Below are positions 1 to 11,525 of a stretch of 64,000 nt of DNA, one piece after another (the stretch's first letter is position 1; every line of letters starts with the position of its first letter). Below the pieces are notes generated by a model that had not been told where the DNA came from, searched no databases, and saw only the letters and a program-made list of their open reading frames with translations. Source of the DNA: Saururus chinensis (lineage: Eukaryota > Streptophyta > Magnoliopsida > Piperales > Saururaceae); assembly GCA_035235625.1 (NCBI GenBank), contig CP141140.1:63046581-63110580 (forward strand), read 5' to 3'. Both the position numbers and the translations under genes were made by a program.

Positions 1-165
1 GGTGCATCAGAGACCATATTGGCAGTCATATGGCAACCACTAGGGAACCACTGTCCACGATTTTGTTGAAAAGAACGGGCTAGTTGAGAAGCTGGGAATG
101 AGCCAGGAAATGAACATCCATGTTGATGTGAAGAAGTGGACTAATGCCCATACTACTTTGGGTGT
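1..165 (+). other. Unidentified short open stretch at the window edge
   Basis: The second plus-strand frame is open over most of this stretch, apart from one TAG near base 42. It reads like protein (HDFVEKNGLVEKLGM is part of it), but I do not recognise the family. It runs into a copia gag remnant on the other strand, so it may be transposon-associated sequence cut by the window edge. Confidence 0.2.
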
Positions 166-173
166 TGCGGGCA

Positions 174-850
174 TTCGGCTTTCCAATGTCCCTTATAATG
201 ACAATAGTTACATTCGTCAATGGCAGTACGAGGTTTAGGCTTACCCATTACCTGAATAGGTGCGGTAGAGGAAGCAACCAAAATAGTTGGATTAGTTGAG
301 GCTGAGACACTCAAAATCTTCAATCTAGTTTCCTCTACAATTAATTCATTACGAATAGTAACAATAGTGGACAAGGGAGACCAATGCAAAATGGAACCAC
401 AAATGACTTCATATTCATCTCGGAGAGCCATAAGAAATTGAATAACCCTACAATCATCATGACATCTGAGCAAATTAGGAGAAACAAAGATTTCAACTAA
501 TTCCATAAAAGCTAACTGATATGTAGGCATAGAAATCATGAGTAGATTTATCTCCTTGCCTAGGAGAACGAATATCCAGTTTCAGTTGATAAAGTTGGCA
601 TAATTAGATTGCACATATGAAGAGGCTAAATAATCTTGAACAACCTTGCCTATCTTGAACTTGGCTAATTATAAACAAATAGAAAGATCCACATAATTAT
701 TTATCCAAGTAATAATTTTGGCATTATGTATACGCCATTTAGAACATAATTTTGCAAAATCCTCTACTTTGACATCAGCTTTCAAAACAGGTTCAAGAGT
801 AGAGCCATCAATATAATTTCATAATCCTTCTCCCATGATGAAGTTACTCA
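174..850 (-). pseudogene. Ty1/copia gag fragment (UBN2-type gag with CCHC zinc knuckle)
   Basis: A minus-strand open frame (153-539) reads FLMALRDEYEVICGSILHW, then a LIVEETRL block typical of copia gag (UBN2/retrotran_gag family). It is followed by a zinc knuckle CNYCHYKGHWKAEC (CX2CX4HX4C) that would bind RNA. Upstream codons (to about 850) carry related gag-like sequence broken by stops. No LTR, protease or integrase is attached, so this is a decayed fragment. The knuckle and the family match are seen directly; the outer limits are estimates. Confidence 0.7.
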
Positions 851-1964
851 TGACATAACTCCAATAGGAGTAATTACTACCATTCAGACACACGCTAATG
901 GCTTAAAGATTATCATGTTTGTCTGATAAATCCATAGTAATGAGATTGGACCAATCAATATGTAATCAAGGGCAATGTAGGGCAAAGAGAGATAAAAAAA
1001 TACCAAAAACTTGAAGGGAACAAATGCAAGGGATATGTTACAATGAATAGTTATGCCAGAATAATAAAATGCTACAATGCACCAAAATAGTATGCTTAAT
1101 AGTGGCCAAGAATAGTATGGTGAACAATGTCGAACAATGTTGTGAACAGTACAGTGGAACAGTGTGGTGAACATTGTAGTGAACAGTAAGACAGAACAAT
1201 GCGATGAACAATGCCGATGCAAAGCCAACCAAAGAACAGATTCAAAACACCTCGGCTACCATGTTAGGAAATTTAAAGAACAAGGAAGAAGAAAATTTTA
1301 TTAATTGTAAACCATGTTTATATTACAATAATGAAGGGATCAACCCTCTTAATCAAAGAAGGAACCTAATCATAGTAAAGGTCCTAATTATCTTCTTAAA
1401 GAAGAGTTAACCAATAAGAAAATAACAATTAACTAGGATTAACTTAACTACCCTCTACAATGTTAGAACTAAAATAAAGACTTAGACAAAAAGACTAAAT
1501 GATACTCTAATAGTTCTTTCTCGCACAGTATAAGTGAAACCTATGGCCAAAGGATTTTCATCAAAATTAGGAATCCAATTAATACATTTTCTCATAGAAA
1601 AATTAGGACTTTCCTTATATGTTATTTTACCATGCTCTTCTCATTAAAGTTTTCCTTGTATTAGATATATTATTTAGTCTATATTTGGTTAGTTCATTTA
1701 ACTGATAGGCTATCTATGCACTAATTGGGTAAGTTAAAAGAACCTTCTCTTCTCCCTCAAGTTTTCGCTATATTGGATATATTATTTATTTCTTGTTTAG
1801 TTAGTTCATTTAATTGATAGGCTATGTATGCACTAATTAGATAAATTAAAAGTTTTTTGGTCCAAATGAAACAAAATATCAAATATTTTAGAGTTAAATA
1901 ATTATGATATTGATTAGCAATTTGTTGCATGACATTTATTTGTGTTTAAAATTTTGTGATATTG
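851..1964. other. AT-rich intergenic DNA
   Basis: Short open frames here are low-complexity and match no family. A run of GAACAATG/GAACAGT-like words at about 1085-1205 makes a degenerate simple repeat. I see no gene or RNA. Confidence 0.5.
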
Positions 1965-2440
1965 TAGGTTTTGTGTACCTATGTTGTACCTACTTTAAAA
2001 TTTGCAAATCCAAATATTAATTAATTGGCACTTGCACTTCAATACTCCACACAACTTGAAACATCAATACTCCACTTGAACATATAGAGAATCTATATTT
2101 GATTAGAAACTTCAAGTTACTAGATGAGCTCAAGAAAGAGACATAACCCTTCCAAATGGGGGAAGGCAAACTGGTAGTGTCTATAGTTAGTTATTTTTTC
2201 AATAATGTGAGTTTAAATAGAAGTCATCTTATCTTTAGTTTTTGCCCTCTTGTGAAAAATAAACTAAGCCAAAAACCAAGATAGAACAGAAGACAACCTA
2301 ACCTAAAGGTCGTGCCACCAAAACCCTAACTCTTTGTATGCAATAGTTTTTCATATTCCTCAATTTGAAGTGAAAATGACAAAATAAAAAAGAAGATATT
2401 TGATAGAAATAATTGACCTTGGCACAAAAAAAATCCCCAG
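1965..2440. repeat. Direct repeat, left copy (partner 6110-6575)
   Basis: This ~470 bp block recurs at 6110-6575 in the same orientation at roughly 80-85% identity by eye. Shared landmarks are GCACTTGCACTTCAAT, GTAGTGTCTA and GAAATAATTGACCTTGGCAC. The two copies bracket the DUF7086 gene. They lack obvious TG...CA ends or inverted termini, so they may be an old duplication or copies of an unclassified repeat. Confidence 0.7.
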
Positions 2441-4011
2441 AAAGACATGATTCAGGGACAAGTAAATAATAATAAGAACCTACATACATATAAAAATTCA
2501 TATAAAACCATATAAATTTAATTCATATGTATTACGTTTAATTCATATGTTATTAAACGTTTGGAACATATATATCTATAATTAAACCATACAAACTTTA
2601 GTTCCATATAAAAAATTCATATCATCACTACCAACTGCTTACTTCACTATGATATAATCTACCTTCCATTACTCAAGGTTCAACAATCTCTCAACTGTGA
2701 AACCTCTTCTTATCATTGCACCCTCCAAAGAATCTTGCATCCAGCCTACCACTGGAGAGGTCTTAGTGTCAACTTCTCATAAAATCATAATCCCTGCAAA
2801 TAGGAATGTGTTTGGCATTACCCAAATCGAAAGCCAAAGTTATGTCAAGTAAGGGCTTATAATTATCAAATCTCGAAACCAAAGAAAAAACAATCCTTCT
2901 ACATATTCAATTATAAGACCACAACCCAATCCCTACAAGATAGGAGACTTTATTTCATTCCAAATAGTCCAATAAAAAGTGGGTTACAATAAAATCTATA
3001 TAGTTATCTTTGATTTCAATTACAAAATAACTAATAATATCCTACACACTCAATTATGTTTATCCTTCCAAACAATTCAATTTTAGATCAGCTCTAAAAT
3101 TCATCCAATTATGAAAACAAAATGTAATGTTGATGGACTCTTGTGGCTCTATATATATATATACCACAACACTTTGCCTCTTCTCTCCACAAATTCTCTT
3201 CGAGCTTCTCAAGTAATTCAGCAAGATCAAGAGCCATTTTTTTGGTAAGTAGTCTTTCCTACTTCTTCTACACTTTGTTTTTTACTTCTTCCATATATTT
3301 TTTGGTTCATTATTATAGAAGAAATCTCCAAATGACATGCTAATTTAATTTAACATGCACATGAAACAAATAAAAGAAACTGCAACTAATCAACAATACA
3401 ACTAACAACTCTAAGAGGAATAGTACTTGCTAGCTTATGGATTTTTGCCCAAAATCTTTCAACATCCTTGGATACATTGAGAACATCTTTGACTATGTAA
3501 AGTTATTCTACCAAGGGCTAAACAAATATTAATAGTAATTAATATGTTAGAAGACAAATAAACCTTATAAGACAATTTTGTAATATCACCATCTTCCATA
3601 GTAGGCTTGCCTAAACATGATTTCCTCTCCTTAGGATTAAATTCACTTTAAAAAGATAAATTATGTTCTAGTAACATCTAATCTTCGTAATAAGATAACA
3701 AACATCATAATGAACTTTGAGCTTACAAAAATTAAGTCTATGGTGAGCATGCTAAAGATAGTATAACAAACGGTAATTTGTAAACCAATTCTTAACAAAC
3801 TAAAAGAATACAAATATTTAGCCTATGAAGGACAATTTCAAATTTTTGATACAAATCTAATGTTAGCTTCATGGAACATAATTTAAAAGAAATAATATGC
3901 TAAAAAATGAAAATGAGAGATGATGCTAGGCTCATACATAATGACAATAAACTACCAAGCTAAAAAGAACATTAAAAGACTAAACTCTAGAGATCCTAAC
4001 TCACTAATGCA
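2441..4011. other. Intergenic, with a promoter-like segment near 3.15 kb
   Basis: The stretch is AT-rich with no conserved coding sequence. At 3150-3165 a run of TA dinucleotides resembles a TATA box. It is followed by a pyrimidine-rich leader-like stretch and a strong donor-like sequence (TTTG|GTAAGTAG at about 3243). No coding exon follows that I can recognise. Confidence 0.4.
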
Positions 4012-4848
4012 TTATCTAACCAATACACAATTGTTGTCAAGTTGTTTACAAAGGTCAAGATAAGTAAGATAGAGAACTCGATCTTTTGCACCAGTCCTAT
4101 GGTTTCCAGTGTGCTTGCAGAAGTACTTCAACTGATTTAGAGTGCAACATCCTAACATTTGTCCTAAGAATAAAAAAAGCCAGTTGATTGACTTCTTCTT
4201 CTCAGAGAGGATGGGTTTTGCACAGTTTGCTTGGTGACATTTACAACATGTAGGGAGATCTGGGTTCAACCACTCTTTAGGAGCACGATCATGCATTGTT
4301 CCCTTGTTAGTTTGAATGTATCCCAAAACCTGATGGTATTCTTTTACAAGATCATACTCTATCTGAAACTTGGCATCACATTTTTTGCATTGGACATCAC
4401 CTGAAATAGCAGCTATATCATTCTTAAGGAGGTATTGAATGTTGTGAATGTGTGCCCTTCGATCTGTAGCCCATGGAAATGGTGGGACCATTGGTTTATC
4501 CTTCCCATCATGCATTGTCTTACATGACTTCCGACTACGTGTCTTCCCTAAATGTAAATCTTGTGTTGTAGAAGTTGAAGGCACCTTCAAATGGTCAATC
4601 ACCATTAAATCAGTTTCTGAAAAAGGTGTTGTTGATGGTTGTGTTGGTTGAGGGGTTATTGAAGTACTTGACTTTGGTACAAGCTGCACAGTTGGAGGAG
4701 AGAGGCAAAGAGTAAGGCGTTGGTCATCAAATACTTCTAATGTGGAAGCACCCCCTGAAAAAAGGTTATTGGGTAATGAAGCATCATTGAAATAGTTTGA
4801 TTGATGCGGATTCTGGGAATCTTGGATGTTCTTGCCCTCTAAATCCAT
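4012..4848 (-). CDS. DUF7086 domain plant protein (278 aa)
   Basis: A single-exon reading frame encodes 278 residues. The conserved C-terminal block is typical of plant DUF7086 proteins. It begins VPPFPWATDRR (121-131), has a CKKC pair (154-157) and a second Cys cluster (201-209), and ends in a strongly conserved tract of about 50 residues (SINWLFLFLGQMLGCC... through NHRTGAKDRVLYLTYL, ~220-265). The N-terminal 120 residues are low-complexity Ser/Thr/Pro and contain LTLCL (45-49), an LxLxL EAR-like repression motif, which hints at a nuclear role (inference). The Met at 4848 is the first in frame. A good 3' splice site (TTTTGTAG|GAG, exon from 4856) lies 8 bases upstream, so a 5'-UTR intron is likely. 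The length is normal and there are no stops or frameshifts. Function is unknown in the literature I know. The Cys pairs could bind metal, but this is not established. Confidence 0.85.
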   Translation of the reverse strand: MDLEGKNIQDSQNPHQSNYFNDASLPNNLFSGGASTLEVFDDQRLTLCLSPPTVQLVPKSSTSITPQPTQPSTTPFSETDLMVIDHLKVPSTSTTQDLHLGKTRSRKSCKTMHDGKDKPMVPPFPWATDRRAHIHNIQYLLKNDIAAISGDVQCKKCDAKFQIEYDLVKEYHQVLGYIQTNKGTMHDRAPKEWLNPDLPTCCKCHQANCAKPILSEKKKSINWLFLFLGQMLGCCTLNQLKYFCKHTGNHRTGAKDRVLYLTYLDLCKQLDNNCVLVR

Positions 4849-6109
4849 ATGAACTCCTACAAAAGCAAAGCAACATAAATAATATAATTATCAAAATTCA
4901 AGGAAAAAAATAGTTTTTCATACAAAATACACAGTTTTTACTCTTTTTCTACTTGAGTTGAATTGTAATTCCTATTATGATGACATCTTATAACCATTTA
5001 TAAATTGATAGCCAATCAAAGTTCTTACATGGTCAAATGTGAATATTTAGTTCCTATTATTTTGACATGTTTACTAAAAACATTTAGCTCAAATTGTAAT
5101 ATTCATTGCTTTTATTTTCTACCATATATATATATATATATATATTGCTTTTCTTTAATACATCTAGTAATTTGCTTCTTATGCTGGTAGCAAGTTTTCA
5201 ATATACAAGCAAAATTTAATAGCAAGTTGAAGGGGAAATTTCTAGAAATTTGAGTATAAATTTATTGATTTTCATTTTCACTTTCAACTATAATTTAATG
5301 TTAGATATATATCTCTAACCTATGTGATTACTTGTGTCAAACTTGACTATATATTTCATATCTATTATTTATTCTATCGTATGATTGAAAACATGTCGCT
5401 TGAGATTAATGTGAAGGTTTTTTGTCACCAACATACGCAATAGCTATAATTAGCAAAAGCAAATCTCTTCACAACATTAACATACAAAAAATGCTAAAAG
5501 AATTACTTATCACAAGAGGCATGCAAACACTTTTAATGGTGAAAATTTTGCCTTGCAATGAAATAGAGAAAGTCAATAAAAAATTAAGAGCATTAAGGAC
5601 ATAAAATGTTAAAATAATATATGAAGCATTACAACAATGATTATTTGTATTACTAAATTCTTATTATGTCCGTATTGTCATTAATTTATATCAAATAACT
5701 TAGCTTCAAAAGAACAATAGCCATTTTTATTCAATCCAAATAAACCATACAATTAAACCATATAAACCTACATATCTATTTGTCCTTAGTATTGCAATTT
5801 TCCACAAAGATTCAAGATCAATCTATTTCTAGAAAAGCACATAGATGTAGACATTCAAATCAACATATTTGTCACTAAAAAGGCACAAGGATATATGATT
5901 TAACAAACGGACATAAAAAATGCTATTCAAGCTAAAGGAATTTCTTTTAGTAATCGAAAATGTTTCTCACTATATGCAAAGCATCCTTCTATCACTAATC
6001 CTAGTTAATTAAAACTTTCAATCAACAACATTTTTAGCCATTACCTAAGAAATTTTTTTCTAAATCACAAAATTCAAGACATTCAGACAAATAACATGCG
6101 TTATTGTTA
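4849..6109. other. Upstream region of the DUF7086 gene, AT-rich
   Basis: This presumably holds the promoter and any 5'-UTR intron of the minus-strand DUF7086 gene. A (TA)n microsatellite lies at about 5124-5145. From about 5780 the DNA shares repeated words with 6580-7120, for example CACAAAATTCAAGACATTCA at 6066 and 7094 and, with one T-to-A difference, at 6739. No other gene is seen. Confidence 0.5.
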
Positions 6110-6575
6110 TTGTGGCTTTTATGTACCACTATTGTAGCAACTATAAAATTTGTAAATCTAAGGATTAATTAAATAGCACTTGCACTTCAATCCTCCACAC
6201 AACTGAAATATCAATACTCCACTTGAACATTACATAATATCCATATTTGATTATAAACTTCAAGTTATTAGATGAGCTTAAGAAAGAAACATAACCCCTC
6301 CAAATGTGGGAAGGCAAATTGGTAGTGTCTACAATTACTTATTTTTCTAATATTTTGAGTTTAAATAGAACTCATTTGCAGTTTTTGCCCTCTTGTCAAA
6401 AATATACTAAGGTAGAAACGAAGATAGAATCAAAGGCAGCCTAACCTAAAGATTGTGCCACCACATCTTGACTCTATATGAAATAGCTTTTATATTACTC
6501 GATTTGAAGTGAAAATAACAAAACAAAAAAGAAGATTTTGGATAGAAATAATTGACCTTGGCACAAGAAAATCCA
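6110..6575. repeat. Direct repeat, right copy (partner 1965-2440)
   Basis: This is the second copy of the ~470 bp repeat described at 1965-2440, in the same orientation, on the other side of the DUF7086 gene. Its 3' end is followed by further repeats of 5.8-6.1 kb sequence, so the gene sits in a small locally duplicated neighbourhood. Confidence 0.7.
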
Positions 6576-8277
6576 GTCAGTACTGCAATTTTCCACAAAG
6601 ATTCAAGATCTCCTGCAATGCCTGCAACGCCACAACAGTTTATTTCTATTTTTAGAAAACCAAATGGATGCAGACATATATATGATTTAACAAATTAACA
6701 TAAAAAATGCTAGTTTACCTAAGATTTTTTTTTCTTAATCACAAAATTCAAGACATTCAAACAAATAGCATGCATTATGTTTTTTGGCTTAAATTACTAT
6801 TATTTTTGGAATATTCATGGACCTCTATTATGTACTTCTATTCAAGCTAAAACTACTTCTTCAATAACCTGTCTTCTATAATGTCAGTTTTGCAAAAATT
6901 ATTTTCCTAGACCCCTGTTCTGTACTTTTATTGAAGCAAAAACAACTTCTTTCATAAACCTATCATCGATAGTATCAATTTGTTAGAGATCGTTCTCCAC
7001 TAAATGAAAAACATCCTTCTATCACTAATCCTAGCTAATTATAACTTCTAATCAATAACATATTTTAGCCATTACCTAAGAAAAAAATTATAAATCACAA
7101 AATTCAAGACATTCAGACAAATAACATGCAAGGTTATAATAAGTTTTGGCTGACTGATAATCTACATGACACACTTAGTTTTTCTAGCTAAAATTGCTAT
7201 TTCTCTAGACAAGTGATGCATGGGGTGTGAATCAATAGGTTTTAAGCTTTCAATGTTGCTACAACATGCATTTTAACTACCTAAGGCAGCTCACTCCGGG
7301 ATAAAAGACATTTCTAGAAAAGTAAGATATAGGTACGCAATTTCAGTTCTTTAAAATGGTTTAAACTCATCTCATTCACTACATATTGAAAATTGAAACA
7401 GAGAAACAAAATCTTATCTTTTCGATTGAAGAGTTCATATGTAATACATAATTAGACTATAATAAACATAAAGGATGATAATTAAATTTGTCAGAAAAAT
7501 TGTAAAAAACATACAAGGCAACACTCAACAAATTAATCTACCTCACAGTCAATCAAACCTTAGCTTCACTCAACGAATTGATCTACCTCAAAGTGAATCA
7601 ACCTTAGCTTTGGAACTGAACTACATTCATAGAGTCCCTTAGGTAGATAAAATGGATCACCTTCATCTTCAAGCTCCAGAGAAAAATCTAATTTAAGTTC
7701 CTCCAATCCCTTGGAGACAGTAAAATCAATTCATTCACAATTACTGGAGCCAGCCATTCATCTTTCACTATCAAAAGGCTCACTCCCATCATAAAAAAAG
7801 AGATGAAATTTAAAGATCTTTGTGCCTCGAAAAATTAGCTAGTGACTGGTCAACAAACTCAACAAAGATACGAGGTTTTAGGCCATCATGCCAATAGTTT
7901 GAATTTAGGTTGTGAACGGACGCCGGCATATAAGTACGATTAGCTTAATTCATGCAGTTCAGTTAGGTCAGATCTATATCAAATGGCTTCACACAACATA
8001 CGCTATATTAATTTTTTGTTCTCTTAGTGTTTTATTTATTTATACTGAATCCGTCAAATTATCTGACTCTCAAATTGTTCACTATTAAGATCGACTGAAC
8101 ATGTTGGATGTCAGATTGGCAAAGCATAAAATTTTCAAATAGTCACATACAGGAAGCCCAGTAATTTTCTAATAGTCACATACAAGAAACCCAGTAAATT
8201 TTTCTAATGGTCACGTACAGGAAACCCTGACAACAGAGACCATTAAAAACAAAAGTAACATGTAATATATTTCAAAA
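6576..8277. other. Intergenic, locally repetitive
   Basis: The part at 6580-7120 repeats words found at 5780-6080. At 8130-8240 a motif of about 40 bp (TAGTCACATACA-GAA-CCCAGTAA, varying) is repeated three times in tandem. I see no gene. Confidence 0.5.
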
Positions 8278-9487
8278 AGGTAAGAATATGAGAGCATTTC
8301 TTCTTGGCCATTGTTTTAGAAAATACATAAATTCAGTAAAGCATAAAATTTAATGGGTTTTTTTATTTCCAAAAAATAAAAGGTAGCATGTATTACATGC
8401 CAAAAGAATAACCAAAAAAATTCAAAAATGCGATAACAGAATTCCTTAAAAGTACACATGCAAAGGTGATAAATCTGCACTACATTTAAAAAAAAAAATG
8501 TCTTCAATCAGAACTTATGGTCATATCAATACAGTATCCTAGAAGCCAACTTCTAATGGAAAATACTTGGAATTCATCAACATTTTAATAGATTTCAAAT
8601 TCATATGAATCAGGAAGAAACTTACGCCTCACCAGACTCGTACCTAGAACTACCTCTTAGCAATCAATTTTTCACAAAGCTACGAACTTTATTTAATTAT
8701 ATCCTAAAAGAAAATTCTACTAATCCTTACTTCTATTTGAAGAAAAACAGTTCTATCCCATTTTAAAAACTAATTCAGAACATGCAAACTATCAAGCATA
8801 TGAAGAAAAAATGCAAGAAAAACTCACTCCGAGCAGTGTGTTTCCCAGAATCCCCTATGCACAACCAATCCAACCAAAATGTAGGATATGTCCCAAAAAG
8901 TACAGAATGGAAAGCACATGAAAACTAGAAGACAAAAGATCACCATCATCTTTTGCTGAACTATCGTAGCATATGATAGAATATTATCATTACGTACGAG
9001 GAAATACCTGTCTAGCAAAAAAAAATCATTGCCCTCTTCATCTTACTTCTCCCGTGCTTTCTTTTCACTTTTACCCAATGAGTTTCCCCCTTTTACTCGT
9101 TATCTTTCACGAGTTTTTCAGATTTTTTATTAGAGCATTAACTAGAAGCTTCAATGGTAATTCAGTTAATCAGAACAATTATCACCGTGTCAGTGGTAAT
9201 TTTGTTAAACTTAATATTATAAAGAGCTTCAATTAAATAACATTAAAAGCTACTAAATTACGTAGCAGCCATGGTAGAGACCAGATAAATAATTAGAAAA
9301 ATTATCACGGTTTCAGTGGTAATTCTGTTAACTTAGTATTATAAAGAACTTCAATTAAATAACATTGATAGCTGCTGAATTACTACTGGAAGCCAGCAAT
9401 AATCACAAAAAAAAAACTGAATTCTCATTCCAAACACGGAAGGCGTTGCCAGAACATGAATAATAGCATATGCACACAGAGAACAAC
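8278..9487. repeat. Segmental duplication A, copy 1 (1.21 kb)
   Basis: This block recurs almost base for base at 10316-11525, offset 2038, about 97-98% identical by eye. It is non-coding in all frames and contains several internal near-repeats (for example GGTAATTC-GTTAA words at 9155-9210 and 9310-9330). High identity means the duplication is recent relative to the surrounding decayed transposons. Confidence 0.9.
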
Positions 9488-9981
9488 TCTAAAAAGCATT
9501 TTAGCTACTCCAGATGACAAAAAACAGAAAAAAAAAGAAGCAGAGGCAAGTTAACGTAAAGCACTTCTTGAGATTATGTAGATATTATTCGTACAAAAAA
9601 GGCAAGCTCAACTTAACAAAAATTAGGGACGTCAGTTCGGATCCAAGCAACAAATTTTTATCATAGAAAAGAATTCATGATTCACGTCAAATACAGAAAA
9701 GAAGTCGAAACAGGGAAAGGAACCAAATTTCATCGAAATAATATGGATAACAGCGGATGAAAACAGAGCATAGTGGATATAGATAAGTATGGCAAAGGAA
9801 GAAGAAAAAGGAAAAAGAAGACTTACTCAAAACCTCTAAATCGTCTCATTGAAAGTGAGCCTGTGCGAGAAGGAGATGAAGAGAGGTTTTGTATATTTAT
9901 AGATATTGGTTGTTCTGTTCTAATCCTCTGCTTTGGTTTTCTTTAAGATAAGCACAAAACACTGGGAGCCGTATCATGTTC
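9488..9981. other. Unique spacer between duplication blocks
   Basis: No family-level coding match. A purine-rich stretch at 9780-9830 is the only compositional feature. The stretch is absent from the second copy of block A. Confidence 0.4.
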
Positions 9982-10322
9982 GACGCCGTAAGTTTAGGGA
10001 AGAATTTTACATATTTAAAGATGATTTGAGGAGAGCAAGTTCGTATCATTCTTATTCCAAAAGCCATCCCTACGATAACAAATTAGAAGAGAGGCGTTAC
10101 GGGAAGCAAGCTGGCATGCTTACAAGGAGTCTGGTTCATTAACGGAAAATTATCTCACTTCATATGAAACAACTCGATAGGTAGGTTTTCGTGATATTGG
10201 ACGTGTGCATACTTTCACGTAACACCCAACGTGAACCATAGATAAGTATGAGGGCACAACTCTTGGACTATGTTTACGAACGTAGGCCCATGTGGTCCAT
10301 CTTTGTTTGATGTTCAGGTAAG
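9982..10322. repeat. Segmental duplication C, derived copy (341 bp)
   Basis: Matches 13902-14242 at about 98-99% (offset 3920, 4-5 mismatches seen). The copy includes the first ~62 bases of the copia 5' LTR that starts at 14181, with the same LTR mutations. The 13902-14242 copy, still attached to the rest of the LTR, must therefore be the donor, and this one was copied after the copia insertion. Its last bases (AGGTA) coincide with the start of block A copy 2. Confidence 0.88.
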
Positions 10323-11525
10323 AATACGAGAGCATTTCTTCTTGGCCATTGTTTTAGAAAATACATAAATTCAGTAAAGCATAAAATTCAATGGGTTTTT
10401 TTATTTCCAAAAAATAAAAGGTAGCATGTATTACATGCCAAAAGAATAACCAAAAAAATTCAAAAATGCGATAACAGAATTCCTTAAAAGTACACATGCA
10501 AAGGTGATAAATCTGCACTACATTTAAAAAAAAAATGTCTTCAATCAGAACTTATAGTCATATCAATACAGTATCCTAGAAGCCAACTTCTAATGGAAAA
10601 TACTTGGAATTCATCAACATTTTAATAGATTTCAAATTCATATGAATTAGGAAGAAACTTACGCCTCACCAGACTCGTACCTAGAACTACCTCTTAGCAA
10701 TCAATTTTTCACAAAGCTACGAACTTTATTTAATTATATCCTAAAAGAAAATTCTACTAATCCTTACTTCTATTTGAAGAAAAATAGTTCTATCCCGTTT
10801 TAAAAACTAATTCAGAACATGCAAACTATCAAGCATATGAAGAAAAAATGCAAAAAAAATTCACTCAGAACAGTGTGTTTCCTAGAATCCCTTATGCACA
10901 ACCAATCCAACCAAAATGTAGGATATGTCCCAAAAAGTACAGAATGGAAAGCACATGAAAACTAGAAGACAAAAGATCACCATCATCTTTTGCTGAACTA
11001 TCGTAGCATATGATAGAATATTATCATTACGTACGAGGAAATACCTGTCTAGCAAAAAAAAAATCATTGCCCTCTTCATCTTACTTCTCCCTTGCTTTCT
11101 TTTCACTTTTACCCAATGAGTTTCCCCCTTTTACTCGTTATCTTTCACGAGTTTTTCAGATTTTTTATTAGAGCATTAACCAGAAGCTTCAATGGTAATT
11201 CAATTAATCAAAACAATTATCACCGTGTCAGTGGTAATTCTGTTAAACTTAACATTATAAAGAGCTTCAATTAAATAACATTAAAAGCTACTAAATTACG
11301 TAGCAGCCATGGTAGAGACCAGATAAATAATTAGAAATTTTGTCACGGTTTCAATGGTAATTCTGTTAACTTAGTATTATAAAGAGCTTCAATTAAATAA
11401 CATTGACAGCTGTTAAATTACTCCTGGAAGTCAGCAATAATCACAAAAAAAAAACCGAATTCTCATTCCAAACACGGAAGGCGTTGCCAGAACATGAATA
11501 ATAACATATGCACAGAAAGAACAAC
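10316..11525. repeat. Segmental duplication A, copy 2 (1.21 kb)
   Basis: Partner of 8278-9487. It begins exactly where block C ends, sharing AGGTA(AG). On the far side it stops at ACAAC, after which the two copies have unrelated sequence. Confidence 0.9.

Noticed and set aside
8824..9018. Hydrophobic minus-strand frame, repeated at 10882-11106
   Set aside because: Lies within duplicated non-coding block A; the hydrophobicity comes from AT-rich codons, and there is no conserved motif or start context.
9933..10142. Open frame repeated at 13874-14062 (RRKFREEFYIFKDDLRRASS)
   Set aside because: The frame is kept only because the 341-bp block was duplicated recently; upstream codons differ, there is no family match, and part of the block is LTR sequence.
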